A stretch of 64,000 bases of DNA from Acidobacteriota bacterium (GTDB taxonomy: Bacteria > Acidobacteriota > Thermoanaerobaculia > UBA5066): assembly GCA_016716715.1 (NCBI GenBank), contig JADJVE010000006.1, positions 248,001 to 312,000 of the forward strand, read 5' to 3'. Below, one piece after another: positions 26,458-35,600 of this stretch. A program made the translations under genes and the position numbers. The notes beneath the pieces are model-generated. The model saw only the letters and a list, made by a program, of their open reading frames with translations. It made no database searches and was not told the origin of the DNA. Every line of letters begins with the position of its first letter. Position 1 is the first letter of the stretch.

Positions 26458-28352
26458 CCCCGGATCGTCTTGGCGCGCAGCTTCGGGTCCTTGAGCTTCA
26501 CCTCGATCGCGCGGAACTGGTTCTCGCCCTTCGTGGAGTTCGTGAGGTAGCGCAGGAAGTACTGCGAGCGCAGCTCCGTCTCGATCTTCCGGTAGACCTC
26601 CGGCAGGGCCGACGCCTTTCCGATGAAGAACGCCTCGGCCCCCGTGTCCGCGGCGAGCTCGTTCATCCGCCCCTTGATTCCCGTGTCGAGGAACGAGAGG
26701 TTCAGCCCGATGAAGTAGATCGGGACACCCGCCGAGCGCGCGTAGCGCCGGAGCGTCGCGTAGTCGCTCCAGGAGTGGTTGTCGTCGCCGTCCGTCAGCA
26801 CGACGACGGCCTTGCGGCCCGGCGTCGCGCGGAACTGGTAGAGCGCCATGACCACGGAGTCGAAGAGGGCGGTCGCGCCGTTCGCGTGCGTCTCGGCGAT
26901 CGCGCGCTCGAGGTCCGTCGCGCGGTGCGTCATCGAGGCGAGGAGGGCCGGGCGCTCGCGGAACTCGATCACGAAGCCCTGGTCCTTCTCCTTGGAGACG
27001 AGCTTCTGGACGAACTCGGACGCCGCCTGGTGGACGATCGGCATCGCGTCCTTCATCGAGCCCGACCCGTCGATCACGATCCCGAGGGAGAGCGGGAGCG
27101 ACTCGGCGAACTCGAAGCTCGTGAGCTCCTGCTTCGCCGCGTCCTCCGTGACCGTGAAGTCCTCCTTGGCGAGGGTCTTCACGAGGCGGCCCTCCCCGTC
27201 GTAGACGGAGACCGGCAGCTCGACGAGGTCGACTTCCACCTTCGACATGAAGCGCGACTCGCCCTTGAGGAGCTTGATGTCCGTGAATTCCTTGCCGTCC
27301 TCGTCCGTCGCCGTCGCGCGCATGAGCGTCGCTTTCTGGATCTCGGCGACGCGAACCGTCACGACGTACGGCGGCTGGGTCCACTCCCGGACCTTCCGGT
27401 CGTCGAGGTACAGCTCGAGCTTCTTCGCGACGCCGCCCGCCATGGACTGGACGGCGACCTTGAGCTCGACCGTGTCGCCCGCCCCCTTCTGCTTCGGGAG
27501 CTCCATGAGGCGCACGGACAGCCGCGAGTCCTTCTCGTTGATCGCCCACGCGTCCGCGTCCAGGAAATTGCCCTGCGCGTCGAAGCCGAGGGCCTTGAGC
27601 GTCTGCTTCTTCGGGACCTTCCCGAGGTCCAGCTCGACCTCGTAGGGTGCGCGGTTCTTGACGAGGATCTTCTTCTCCTCGAGCCAGAACTCGACGCGCG
27701 TGACGGGCGGCTTCACCTCGCATCCGATCCGGAGGAGGCCGACGGGAACCTCCTGCGGGGGCGCGAGAATCTTCACGAGGTTTCCCGCGTTCGGCGGCGG
27801 CATCTGGCGGTTCTCGGACTCGAGGACGACGGCCGCCGCGCTCGGCAGCCCTCCGGCGTCGGTGCCGGCGTCCTCGGCGCGGAATTCGGACGTCATCGCC
27901 GGAACGGTGATCGTCACGGCGCGCGTCGCGACCGCGCGGCCGGCGGCGCCTTCGAGCCGGAACTGGATCTCGTAGGTTCCCGGCGGCAGCGAACGCAGGA
28001 ACGTGATCGAGACGGGCTTGCCGGCGTCGGCGCCGAGGTCGACGTCGGCCGGGATCCGGAAGGCGTCGACGTTCGCGCCCTTCGGGTCGCTCACGACCCC
28101 CGACAGCGTGAACGAGACGACGCGCGGCGTGCTCGCCGGCCCCCGAAGGTCGCCGCGCGCGACCGACAGGATGAACTTGACGGCCGTCTTCGACCCGGTC
28201 TTCCCGAGGTACTGCTCGCGCACGTCGAGGGGAATGGACACCCCGGGGGCGTCGATCCGGCTCTTCTGGGCGTCCGCCGGAGGAGCCGGCTGCCCGGAAG
28301 CGGCCCTCGAAAGGCCGAGAAGAACCGCCAGCAGCGCGAGACTCTTTCGCAT
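26445..28352 (-). CDS. Secreted VWFA domain protein, acidobacterial type
   Basis: A 635-residue exported protein. The signal peptide is KSLALLAVLLGLSRAASG from ATG 28352. The first half is beta-rich (VWFA-related N-region with VKFILSV.., EFWLEEKKILVKN.., VELKVAVQSM). The C-terminal third holds a von Willebrand A domain with MIDAS motif DGSGS in LGIVIDGSGSMKDAMP and LTDGDDNHSW later. This layout matches the acidobacterial VWFA-related family (TIGR03436). Such proteins bind divalent metal and probably protein ligands at the cell surface. It overlaps the methyltransferase gene tail by 13 bases. Confidence 0.87.
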   Translation of the reverse strand: MRKSLALLAVLLGLSRAASGQPAPPADAQKSRIDAPGVSIPLDVREQYLGKTGSKTAVKFILSVARGDLRGPASTPRVVSFTLSGVVSDPKGANVDAFRIPADVDLGADAGKPVSITFLRSLPPGTYEIQFRLEGAAGRAVATRAVTITVPAMTSEFRAEDAGTDAGGLPSAAAVVLESENRQMPPPNAGNLVKILAPPQEVPVGLLRIGCEVKPPVTRVEFWLEEKKILVKNRAPYEVELDLGKVPKKQTLKALGFDAQGNFLDADAWAINEKDSRLSVRLMELPKQKGAGDTVELKVAVQSMAGGVAKKLELYLDDRKVREWTQPPYVVTVRVAEIQKATLMRATATDEDGKEFTDIKLLKGESRFMSKVEVDLVELPVSVYDGEGRLVKTLAKEDFTVTEDAAKQELTSFEFAESLPLSLGIVIDGSGSMKDAMPIVHQAASEFVQKLVSKEKDQGFVIEFRERPALLASMTHRATDLERAIAETHANGATALFDSVVMALYQFRATPGRKAVVVLTDGDDNHSWSDYATLRRYARSAGVPIYFIGLNLSFLDTGIKGRMNELAADTGAEAFFIGKASALPEVYRKIETELRSQYFLRYLTNSTKGENQFRAIEVKLKDPKLRAKTIRGYFP

Positions 28353-28408
28353 TCCCCCATCGTATGCTGTCTTCCTCAAGCGACACATCCCCCGTTCGGA
28401 GGCTCCCG

Positions 28409-29830
28409 ATGCAAGTTCCTTTCCGCGGCCCCGCCGCTCTCGTGCTCGGCTTGACTCTCGGCTTCTCTCTGGCGGCTGCGCCTGCCGGGACCGACGCGTA
28501 CCTGGACTCCACGGCGGCGCGCTGGGAAGACGTGTCCCGGAAGATCTGGGACTACTCCGAGACCGCCCTTCAGGAGACGAAGTCCGCCGCCCTCCTCGAG
28601 GACGTTCTCGAGAAGGAAGGCTTCGCCGTGACGCGCGGCGTGGCCGGGATGCCGACCGCGTTCGTCGCGACCGCGGGATCCGGCGCGCCCGTCGTCGCGA
28701 TCCTCGCCGAGTACGACGCTCTCCCCGGCCTCTCGCAGAAGGCCGGCGAGGCCAGGAAGTCCCCCGCAGTCGCCGGAGCGCCGGGCCAGGGGTGCGGGCA
28801 CAACCTCCTCGGGACCGCCGCCGTCGCGGCAGCCGTGGCCGCGAACCGCGAGCGCGCCCTTCAGAAGCTGCCCGGGACGATCCGGGTCTACGGGACGCCC
28901 GCCGAGGAGCAGATCCTCGGCAAGACGTTCATGCTGCGGGACGGGGTGTTCGCGGGAACCGACGTCGTCCTCGCGTGGCACCCCGAGGCCGAGAGCTACG
29001 TCTATTCCGGCGGGCGCCTCGCGATCACGGCGCTGGACGTCGAGTTCTTCGGGAGGACGGCGCACGCCGCCGCGAATCCGTGGCTCGGCCGCAGCTCCCT
29101 CGACGCACTCGAGGTCTTCGAGCACGCGATGTCCCTCATGCGCGAGCACGTGCTCCCCACGGCCCGCCTCCACCGCGTCGTGAAGGACGGCGGTCTCGCC
29201 GCGAACATCATCCCCGACTACGCGCGCGTGCAGTGGTTCGTGCGCGACACGAACGGCGAGCGCATGAACGAGATGGTCGGCCGGCTGAGAAAGGCCGCGG
29301 AGGGCGCCGGCCTCGCGACCGAGACGACGGCGAAGGTGACGCTCCTCGCCACGACGCGCGAGCCGATCTACAACGAGGCGCTCTCGAGGCTCGTCCAGAA
29401 GCAGCTCGAGCGCGTCGGCGCCCCGAAGTGGGACGCGGCGGACGAGGCGCTCGCGAAGGCGATCCAGAAGGAGGTCGGGATCCCGGAAAAGGGGCTCTCG
29501 GCCGAGGTCCTCCCGTGGGCGAAAGGGCGCGGCGCCTCCGCGTCGTCCGACACGGGCGAGGTGAGCGCCGCCTACCCGCTCATCGAGCTGGGCGTCCAGA
29601 CGGCGCCGAGCGGCGCGCCGTGGCACCACTGGGACGTCGCGTCCTGCGCAGCGGCCCCGATGGGCGTCAAGGGGATGCTCGTCGCCGCGAAGGTCCTCGC
29701 CGCGTCGACGGCCGACCTCCTGAGAGATCCCTCTTCCGTCGCGGCAGCCAAGGCCGAGTTCGCGAGGACGACGGCCGGAAAGCCCTACGTCACTCCTCTC
29801 GCGCCGGACGCGAAGCCGAAGACGTACTGA
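28409..29830 (+). CDS. Exported M20-family amidohydrolase (AbgB-like)
   Basis: A 473-residue metallopeptidase-fold hydrolase with signal peptide (ALVLGLTLGFSLAAAPAG). Metal-binding residues appear in EYDALPGL, GCGHNLLG and YGTPAEE, and the lid domain starts at DVEFFGRTAHAAANPW. The pattern matches p-aminobenzoyl-glutamate hydrolase subunit B and aminoacylase relatives. I chose ATG 28409 because CGGAGG lies 7 bases upstream; ATG 28364 would extend the signal sequence. Substrate is probably an N-acyl or N-aroyl amino acid outside the cytoplasm. Confidence 0.86.
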   Translation: MQVPFRGPAALVLGLTLGFSLAAAPAGTDAYLDSTAARWEDVSRKIWDYSETALQETKSAALLEDVLEKEGFAVTRGVAGMPTAFVATAGSGAPVVAILAEYDALPGLSQKAGEARKSPAVAGAPGQGCGHNLLGTAAVAAAVAANRERALQKLPGTIRVYGTPAEEQILGKTFMLRDGVFAGTDVVLAWHPEAESYVYSGGRLAITALDVEFFGRTAHAAANPWLGRSSLDALEVFEHAMSLMREHVLPTARLHRVVKDGGLAANIIPDYARVQWFVRDTNGERMNEMVGRLRKAAEGAGLATETTAKVTLLATTREPIYNEALSRLVQKQLERVGAPKWDAADEALAKAIQKEVGIPEKGLSAEVLPWAKGRGASASSDTGEVSAAYPLIELGVQTAPSGAPWHHWDVASCAAAPMGVKGMLVAAKVLAASTADLLRDPSSVAAAKAEFARTTAGKPYVTPLAPDAKPKTY

Positions 29831-29857
29831 GGCGCGTCACGCCGCGCGCGCGGGCCC

Positions 29858-30868
29858 TCAGGCCGCCACTCTCGCCGCGTGCGTCTCGAAGAAGTGCTCG
29901 ACGGCGTCGAGGAACGCCTGCGGACCGTCGAGGCTCGCGATGCGGCGGCGCAGCTCCGACCCGTTCGGCAGGCCGTGCGTGTACCACGACGTGAACGTGC
30001 GGAGCTTGGACATCATCGCCTTCGGCGCGTCGGACTGGTCCCTCTGGATGAGGCGGAAGTGTTCGAGGATGACCTCGCGCCGCTCGGCGAGCGTGGCCTC
30101 CCGCCACGGCCGGCCCGCGAGAAGCTCGGCGGCCTGCTTGAAGATCCACGGGTTCTTCATCGTCGCGCGGCCGCACATCACGGCGTCGCAGCCGGTCTGG
30201 CGGAACATCGCGAGGACGTCGTCGGCGGTGTTCACGTCGCCGTTCCCGACGACGGGGATCGACACGGTTTCCTTGAGGCGCGCGATCTTCGACCAGTCCG
30301 CGCGGCCCGTGTACATCTGCTTGGCCGTGCGGGCGTGAAGCGCGACGGCCGCGACCCCCTCGCCCTCGCAGATGCGGGCGAGCTCGAGGTAGTTCTCGGT
30401 CTGGTCGTTGATCCCGAGCCGGAACTTCACCGTGAGCGGCGTCGTCGGGAGCGCCTTCCGGCACGCCGCGATGATCGCGCGCGCCTTGTCGAGGTCGCGC
30501 ATGAGGCCGGCCCCGGAGCAGCCCTTGAGGATCTTGTTCGCGGGGCAGCCCATGTTGATGTCGCAGACGTCGACCTGCATCTCCTCGACGCGGGCCGCGG
30601 CGACCGCCATCCGTTCGGCGTCCGCTCCGTAGATCTGGACCGAGAGCGGGCGTTCGGCCGGGTCCCAGCGGAGGAGGCGCTCGGTCCGCTTGTTGCCGCG
30701 CGTCAGCCCCTCCGACGAGACGAACTCCATGGTGACGAGGCCCACCCCTCCGATCCGGCGCAGGAGCAGCCGGTACGTCATGTCCGTGATCCCCGCCATG
30801 GGCGCGAGGACGAGGGGGGGATCGACGGCGCAGGGACGCGTCCCCGCGCCGCCGTACACGAGGCTCAT
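29858..30868 (-). CDS. dusB: tRNA-dihydrouridine synthase
   Basis: An FMN enzyme reducing uridine to dihydrouridine in tRNA. The 336-residue protein opens with VLAPMAGITDMTYRLLLR and has VQIYGAD, DINMGCPANKI (catalytic Cys108), the FMN-binding FRLGIND and ALHARTAKQMYTGRADW, and GNGDV plus GRATMKNPWIF. The order and length are typical of DusB. It is first of five minus-strand genes (dusB is actually the last, downstream of the 30879 gene by 10 bases). Here the operon order reads from 33411 down to 29858. Confidence 0.93.
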   Translation of the reverse strand: MSLVYGGAGTRPCAVDPPLVLAPMAGITDMTYRLLLRRIGGVGLVTMEFVSSEGLTRGNKRTERLLRWDPAERPLSVQIYGADAERMAVAAARVEEMQVDVCDINMGCPANKILKGCSGAGLMRDLDKARAIIAACRKALPTTPLTVKFRLGINDQTENYLELARICEGEGVAAVALHARTAKQMYTGRADWSKIARLKETVSIPVVGNGDVNTADDVLAMFRQTGCDAVMCGRATMKNPWIFKQAAELLAGRPWREATLAERREVILEHFRLIQRDQSDAPKAMMSKLRTFTSWYTHGLPNGSELRRRIASLDGPQAFLDAVEHFFETHAARVAA

Positions 30869-30878
30869 CCGGGGGATT

Positions 30879-31733
30879 TTACTGGCCCGTGGCCTTCCCC
30901 TGCGGCGCCGCGGCGGGCGCGGCGGGGTTTCCCGGGGCCTCGAGATCGAAGGAGCCCTGCACGAGCGCGTGCGAGCCGGGAACGATCTTGTCGTCCTTCG
31001 TGATCCCGACGACGTACGCGTGCTTGCCGGGGGCCACGTTCTCGAGCCACACGGCCTCTTCCTTCGCGAGCGTGACTTCCTTCTCCGTGTCGACCTTGTA
31101 GCGGACCCGACACGTGTTGTCGGAGGTGCCCTTCTCGGCGATCGGACAGCCCGTGACGAGGAAGTCCAACAGGACCTTCCCGGTCTCGCCCTTCACCTTG
31201 CCGCGCGGCGAGACGACCGTGAGGACGGGCGTGCCGCTCTCGACCACGTTCTTTCCGTCCTTCTCCCCGACGTGGAACGTGACGGTCGCGAACGCGCTGT
31301 CCTCCTTGATGGACTCGCCCCACGGGCGCATCGGGAACACGCGCAGCGTGTGCGTGCCCTTCGGAATCTTCTTGAAGACCCACGGCTTCGTGACGTCGTA
31401 GTAGGCGAAGACGGTCGCGAAGTTGTCGAGCATGAGGGCGACGTACTGGCCCTGCTTCGTCGCAGGATCCTGGAACGTCTCGTAACCCGTGAGCTCGATC
31501 TTCACCTCGACGGGCGCGCCCGTCGCCGCGGGCTGGCCGGCCTCGGCGGGCGGGATCGCGATCACGTCGTCCGCCTTCGGCGACAGGATCTTGAGCGTGA
31601 CCGGGCCAGAAGGTCCGCGTCCGTCCGGGACTCCGGCGATCGGCGACTTCGGGTCCTTCGGCGTCTCGGCGGACGCCGGGACGGCGAGCGCCAGGAGGGT
31701 GAGGGCGGCCGCGAGATTTCGGACCAGCTGCAT
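30879..31733 (-). CDS. Secreted protein of unknown function
   Basis: A 284-residue exported protein with signal peptide (RNLAAALTLLALAVPASAET). The mature part is beta-rich, with segments VTLKILSPKADDVIAIPPAE, VEVKIELTGYETFQ and KIPKGTHTLRVFPMRPW, suggesting two immunoglobulin-like domains. Two cysteines (GCPIAE and DNTCRVRY) may form a disulfide. A Pro/Ala-rich tail ends in QGKATGQ. I recognise no family. It starts at ATG 31733 and dusB follows 10 bases later. Confidence 0.7.
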   Translation of the reverse strand: MQLVRNLAAALTLLALAVPASAETPKDPKSPIAGVPDGRGPSGPVTLKILSPKADDVIAIPPAEAGQPAATGAPVEVKIELTGYETFQDPATKQGQYVALMLDNFATVFAYYDVTKPWVFKKIPKGTHTLRVFPMRPWGESIKEDSAFATVTFHVGEKDGKNVVESGTPVLTVVSPRGKVKGETGKVLLDFLVTGCPIAEKGTSDNTCRVRYKVDTEKEVTLAKEEAVWLENVAPGKHAYVVGITKDDKIVPGSHALVQGSFDLEAPGNPAAPAAAPQGKATGQ

Positions 31734-31807
31734 CGGGAACACTCCTCTGGAGAATCCTCCGGCGCGCCGGAGGGCGCGGAGCATAGCAGCGACGCCGAGC
31801 CTGTGTC

Positions 31808-32437
31808 TCAGGAAGGCGGGGTAAAGAGCTTCGGCGGAGCCCCGACGCGCACGTCCGTGAGGTTGATCACCAACTTCGTCCCCTTGCCGCCCGGCGACGG
31901 GAGCTCCCGCTCCCAGCGGACGACGAGGCCGTCGAGGTCGTTCGCGGCCCAGTACGTCGTCGTCGGCGAGTTCAGGGCGGACGGGTCGTCGTCGAAGCGC
32001 CAGATCGCGCACACGTGTCCCGCAAACACCTCGTCGCCCTCCCGGTGGTAGAGGGTCAGGTTCCGGCGGGCCGCTTCCTTCTTCTCGTCGAAGCCGGTCG
32101 TCAGGGGGATGCCGGCGGGCATCTCCTTCTCCGCCTCGGAGAACTCCACGGGCGACGCGCTCTTCCCGCCGGCGGCGACGCGCCACGCCTTCTTCGCCTC
32201 CGTGTCGAGGATCAGCGCGGGCCCGTCGCCGAGGCCCTTGCGCCTCAGGCCTCCGCGCACGGCGATCTCGTACGAAGCCGTCTCGAGCCCGTCCGTCTTG
32301 AACGTGACGCGGGCGCGGTAGCCGTGGGTCGCGGCGCGCGGGGGACCGGGGAGCGGATCGGACGAGCAGCCGGCGAGAACGGCGAGCGTCGCCCCGGCGC
32401 AGCAGGCGGCGAGCAGCGCGGAAGCGGAACGTCTCAT
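31808..32437 (-). CDS. Lipoprotein of unknown function
   Basis: A 209-residue predicted lipoprotein, with signal CCAGATLAVLAGCSSD giving a lipobox LAGC and lipidated Cys23. The mature region is beta-rich (RVTFKTDGLETASYEIAVRG, PALILDTEAKKAWRV, EVFAGHVCAIWRFDDD, ERELPSPGGKGTKLVINLT), resembling LolA/DUF4412-like lipoprotein-chaperone or outer-membrane proteins. The ATG at 32437 overlaps the upstream stop by 4 bases (ATGA), so the two genes are co-translated. Confidence 0.7.
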   Translation of the reverse strand: MRRSASALLAACCAGATLAVLAGCSSDPLPGPPRAATHGYRARVTFKTDGLETASYEIAVRGGLRRKGLGDGPALILDTEAKKAWRVAAGGKSASPVEFSEAEKEMPAGIPLTTGFDEKKEAARRNLTLYHREGDEVFAGHVCAIWRFDDDPSALNSPTTTYWAANDLDGLVVRWERELPSPGGKGTKLVINLTDVRVGAPPKLFTPPS

Positions 32438-33411
32438 TTCGACGTGGCCCTCCGGGCGGGAGCGGTGCTGGGGACGGCGAGCCCGCGAAAGTGCTGGAGG
32501 ATTGTGAGCGCGCGCAGCGTGACCCAGCGCGACGGGTCGCCCGTGCGCTCGGGAGCGAGCGGCATCCGCTCGGGCCGCGGGCGCTCCAGCTTCCAGCGCG
32601 CGCGGTGGTCCGCCTGGGAGGCCAGCTCCGCGAGGGCGCGCGCGACGTTCGGCTCGATGGGCCTTCCCGCGGGGCGCACGGCCTTCAACGCCGCAAGCAT
32701 CTCGAAGAGGTCCGTCTCGTCCGCGCACGGGTAGCCCGCCTTCAGGATCTCGGGCGTCGCGCCCGCGGCGAGCGCGGCGGGAATCTCCGCCTCGACGAGC
32801 CGCGTCTCGAGGAACGCGATCGCGCCCCTGATCACGTCCGTCCGCGCCTTCTCGGGCAGCTCTCCGAGAAGGAGAAGGTCCTTCACGGTGCGGCCCTTGC
32901 CGGCCCGGGAACGCCGGGCGATCTCCTCGGCCCCGCCCACGACGCGCGGGTCGCCGCCGCGGCCGGTCCGCGCCAGGACGCGGAGCGCCGCCGAGAACAG
33001 CGGGACGTCGAGGTCGCCGGTCCGGCCGCCGCGCTCGATCTCGACGAAGGCCTTCTCCCACCTCGCGAGCAGGACGTCGGCCGCGTGCTTGAGCGCGGGC
33101 TGCGCCTCGTCCACGCCGAACTCCGTGAGAAACAGCGCGAGCCACATCCCGCCGTCGTACCGCCGCTCGAGCGGGACCTGCGGCGCCGGCACGAGGCGCG
33201 CGCGGACGAGCGCGAGAAGATCGCGCAGGAACGGGTCGCGGACGACCGCCTGCCGAGCGCGCCGGAGGTCGGGATCCTTGGGCGGGCGCCCGAGCAGGTC
33301 GCGCAGGGCGACGGCCCGCACACCCGGGTTCTCGCGCGAGACGAGCCAGTCGATCGTCGCGAGCGGGACCGGGAAAGGACCCTCGGCGGGAGGACGCGGA
33401 GCGCGAGGCAT
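32434..33411 (-). CDS. Alpha-alpha toroid-like protein of unknown function
   Basis: A 325-residue soluble protein with no signal peptide. Repeated helical pairs include TIDWLVSRENPGVRAVALRD, GGMWLALFLTEFGVDEAQPA, then AGYPCADETDLFEMLAALK, and a final WVTLRALTILQHF. This organisation recalls prenyltransferase/squalene-cyclase-like alpha-alpha barrels used in small conserved proteins, but no catalytic motif is visible. It starts at ATG 33411, 23 bases from the divergent GDPD gene, and overlaps the lipoprotein gene by 4 bases. Confidence 0.65.
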   Translation of the reverse strand: MPRAPRPPAEGPFPVPLATIDWLVSRENPGVRAVALRDLLGRPPKDPDLRRARQAVVRDPFLRDLLALVRARLVPAPQVPLERRYDGGMWLALFLTEFGVDEAQPALKHAADVLLARWEKAFVEIERGGRTGDLDVPLFSAALRVLARTGRGGDPRVVGGAEEIARRSRAGKGRTVKDLLLLGELPEKARTDVIRGAIAFLETRLVEAEIPAALAAGATPEILKAGYPCADETDLFEMLAALKAVRPAGRPIEPNVARALAELASQADHRARWKLERPRPERMPLAPERTGDPSRWVTLRALTILQHFRGLAVPSTAPARRATSK

Positions 33412-33434
33412 GGGAGGCGAGGATAATCCCTCCG

Positions 33435-34211
33435 ATGAACTTCTTCGCGAGCGGCGTCACGCGCGTCGTCGGGCACCGCGGCTCCCCGACGAAAGCGCTC
33501 GAAAACACCTTCGAAAGCTTCGACCGGGCCGAGGCGGACGGCGCCGACGCCTTCGAGCTCGACGTCCGCCTCACGCTGGACGGCGAGGCCGTCGTCCAGC
33601 ACGACCCGGAGATCGTTCTCCTCGGGCGCCGCGTCCCGCTGGCGACCGTCACGATCCCCGAGCTCACCGAGCTGCCCGTCGAGCGCGGCGGATTCCGGGG
33701 TTTCGTCCCGACGCTCCGCGATCTCTTCCTGCGCTACGGCTCGACCGGCCGCTACCTCGTCGAGCTCAAGGCGGGCCCGTCGCCGCGGCCCGGCCTCCTC
33801 GAGTTCCGCGTCGCGGCCCTCATCGCCCAGATGCACCTCTTCGACCGCGCGATCGTGCTCTCCTTCTCGGGCGACATGCTCCGGAAGATCCGCGAGATCG
33901 AGCCGCGCATCGAGACGTGCCTCAACTACGACGCGACGGCGCGCCGCCCCGAAGGCGCGCTCTGGCCCGATCTTCCGAAGGGCTGCCGCGCGATCGGCCC
34001 GCAGGCCGGACTCGTCACGGACGAGCTCTTCGCCCGGGCGAAGGCCGAGGGGCTGGGCGTCCACTGCTGGACCGTCAACGACCCGGCGTTCGCCGCGCAG
34101 CTCGCACGGCTCGGCGCGGCCAGCGTGATCAGCGACGACGTGTCCGTCGTCGGCCCCGCGATCCGGGACGTCACGGGCGCTCCCCTGCCGCTCAACCTCC
34201 TGAAGGTCTGA
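33435..34211 (+). CDS. Glycerophosphodiester phosphodiesterase
   Basis: A 258-residue cytoplasmic GDPD-family TIM barrel that splits glycerophosphodiesters into glycerol-3-phosphate and an alcohol. Catalytic/metal residues are seen in VVGHRGS (His14, Arg15), FELDVRLT and VVQHDPEI; the later part contains VELKAGPS and HCWTVND. The length and lack of a signal peptide fit UgpQ-like enzymes. The 3' end overlaps the convergent GGDEF gene by 20 bases. Confidence 0.9.
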   Translation: MNFFASGVTRVVGHRGSPTKALENTFESFDRAEADGADAFELDVRLTLDGEAVVQHDPEIVLLGRRVPLATVTIPELTELPVERGGFRGFVPTLRDLFLRYGSTGRYLVELKAGPSPRPGLLEFRVAALIAQMHLFDRAIVLSFSGDMLRKIREIEPRIETCLNYDATARRPEGALWPDLPKGCRAIGPQAGLVTDELFARAKAEGLGVHCWTVNDPAFAAQLARLGAASVISDDVSVVGPAIRDVTGAPLPLNLLKV

Positions 34212-35478
34212 CCGGCACGGCGTCCGCGTCGCTCGCCGTCACGACCCGGTTGCGGCCCGCGGCCTTCGCCTCGTAGAGCGCGGCGTCGGCGCGGGCGACG
34301 AGGTCGAGCGCGTTCGCGCCCATCTCGGGGCGGGCCGCCGCGACGCCGCCGCTGATCGTCACGACGCCGAGCGGCACGGCGCCATGCGGCATCCTGAGGG
34401 CCTCGACGCTCTTGCGCATCCGTTCGGCGATCGCCGTCGCCGCCTCCGCGTCCGTCAGCGGCAGGATCGCCGCGAACTCCTCGCCGCCGTAACGCGCGAC
34501 GACGTCGCCGGCCCGGAGCAGCGTGCGGGCAAGCACGGCGGCCATCCGGCGGAGGCAGTCGTCCCCCGCGGGGTGGCCGTAGCGGTCGTTGTAGGGCTTG
34601 AAGTGGTCGACGTCCACCAGGACGAGCGCGATCGAGGTTCCCGCGCGGATCGCGCGCGCCCACTCGTCCGCCAGCGCCCGGTCGAACTGGCGTCTGTTCG
34701 CGACGTCCGTCACGGCGTCCACGAGGGAGAGGCGTTGCAGCACCACGTTGGCCTGCTGGAGGCGCAGCTCGGCGGCCTTGCGCTCGCTGATGTCGTGGAA
34801 CGTGCACAGCACCTGCAGGAGCGTCCCGTCCTCCGCGAATTCGGGGTCCGCGTTCACGAGAAGCCAGATCCGCTCGCCGCCGCCGGGGCGCTGGAAGCCG
34901 ACCACGGCGTCGCGCACGGCCTGACGCGTCGCGATCGCCTTCGGGATGGGGTGTTCGGAGCCCTGCAGGACACGGCCGTCCTCGTCGACGACGTTCCAGG
35001 CGGGGTCGTAGGACGTCTTCCCGAGGAGCTCGGCCTCGGTCAGCCCGAGCAGCTCGCGCGCCTTCGGGTTCGCGAGCGCGACCCGCCCTTCGGAATCCTG
35101 CACGACGACGCCCACCGGGACGTCGCGGACGAGGCCGCGGAAACGCGCTTCGCTCGCGCGCATCTCGCGATCCGCGCGTCTGCGCGCGTCCATGTCGCGG
35201 ACGATCCGCCTCCACGCGAGCGCGAGGAGAAGGACGGTCAGGGTCGAGCCGAGGGCGACCGTCGCGATCGCAATGCGCGCTTCGCGTGTGGTCCGCTCCG
35301 CCAGAGCCCGGAGGTCTCCGGCGTAGTCGTCGGATCGGTGGGCCTGCGCGAGCGCGGCCTCCTGGCGCCGGGCGGCGTCCAGAAGAGCGAGCGTGTTCCA
35401 CACGGCGACCGCTCCGACCGCCATGACGACGAGCACGGCGATCACGAGGCCGCGGAAAATCCTCCGGCGTGTCGGCAC
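34192..35478 (-). CDS. Membrane PAS-GGDEF diguanylate cyclase
   Basis: A 428-residue sensor. TM1 (residues about 9-31) and TM2 (68-89) bracket a short periplasmic loop. A PAS domain follows (RFRGLVRDVPVGVVVQDSEGR to FHDISERKAAELRL). The C-terminal GGDEF domain has LVDAVTDVANRRQFDRAL, VDVDHFKPYNDRYGHPAGD and active-site GGEEF, so c-di-GMP synthesis is expected. There is no RxxD product-inhibition site obvious before it. It starts at GTG 35478, 26 bases from the tRNA-Pro gene on the same strand. Confidence 0.9.
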   Translation of the reverse strand: MPTRRRIFRGLVIAVLVVMAVGAVAVWNTLALLDAARRQEAALAQAHRSDDYAGDLRALAERTTREARIAIATVALGSTLTVLLLALAWRRIVRDMDARRRADREMRASEARFRGLVRDVPVGVVVQDSEGRVALANPKARELLGLTEAELLGKTSYDPAWNVVDEDGRVLQGSEHPIPKAIATRQAVRDAVVGFQRPGGGERIWLLVNADPEFAEDGTLLQVLCTFHDISERKAAELRLQQANVVLQRLSLVDAVTDVANRRQFDRALADEWARAIRAGTSIALVLVDVDHFKPYNDRYGHPAGDDCLRRMAAVLARTLLRAGDVVARYGGEEFAAILPLTDAEAATAIAERMRKSVEALRMPHGAVPLGVVTISGGVAAARPEMGANALDLVARADAALYEAKAAGRNRVVTASDADAVPVRPSGG

Positions 35479-35504
35479 GTTTCGGTGTGTCTCCTCGAGT
35501 CAAA

Positions 35505-35579
35505 TGGTCGGGGCGGCCGGGGTCGAACCGGCGACCTGTTGCTCCCAAAGCAGCCGCGCTACCGCTGCGCTACGCCCCG
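35505..35579 (-). tRNA. tRNA-Pro (anticodon UGG)
   Basis: A 75-base cloverleaf with encoded CCA. The acceptor stem is CGGGGCG/CGCCCCG, the D-stem GCGC/GCGC with a 7-base loop, and the T-arm GCCGG-TTCGACC-CCGGC. The anticodon loop TTTGGGA gives UGG. The anticodon stem GCTGC/GCAAC has a C-A mismatch at the second pair. Extra arm is AGGTC. Confidence 0.95.
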
Positions 35580-35600
35580 ATTCCGTTAGCATTCTCCGCG

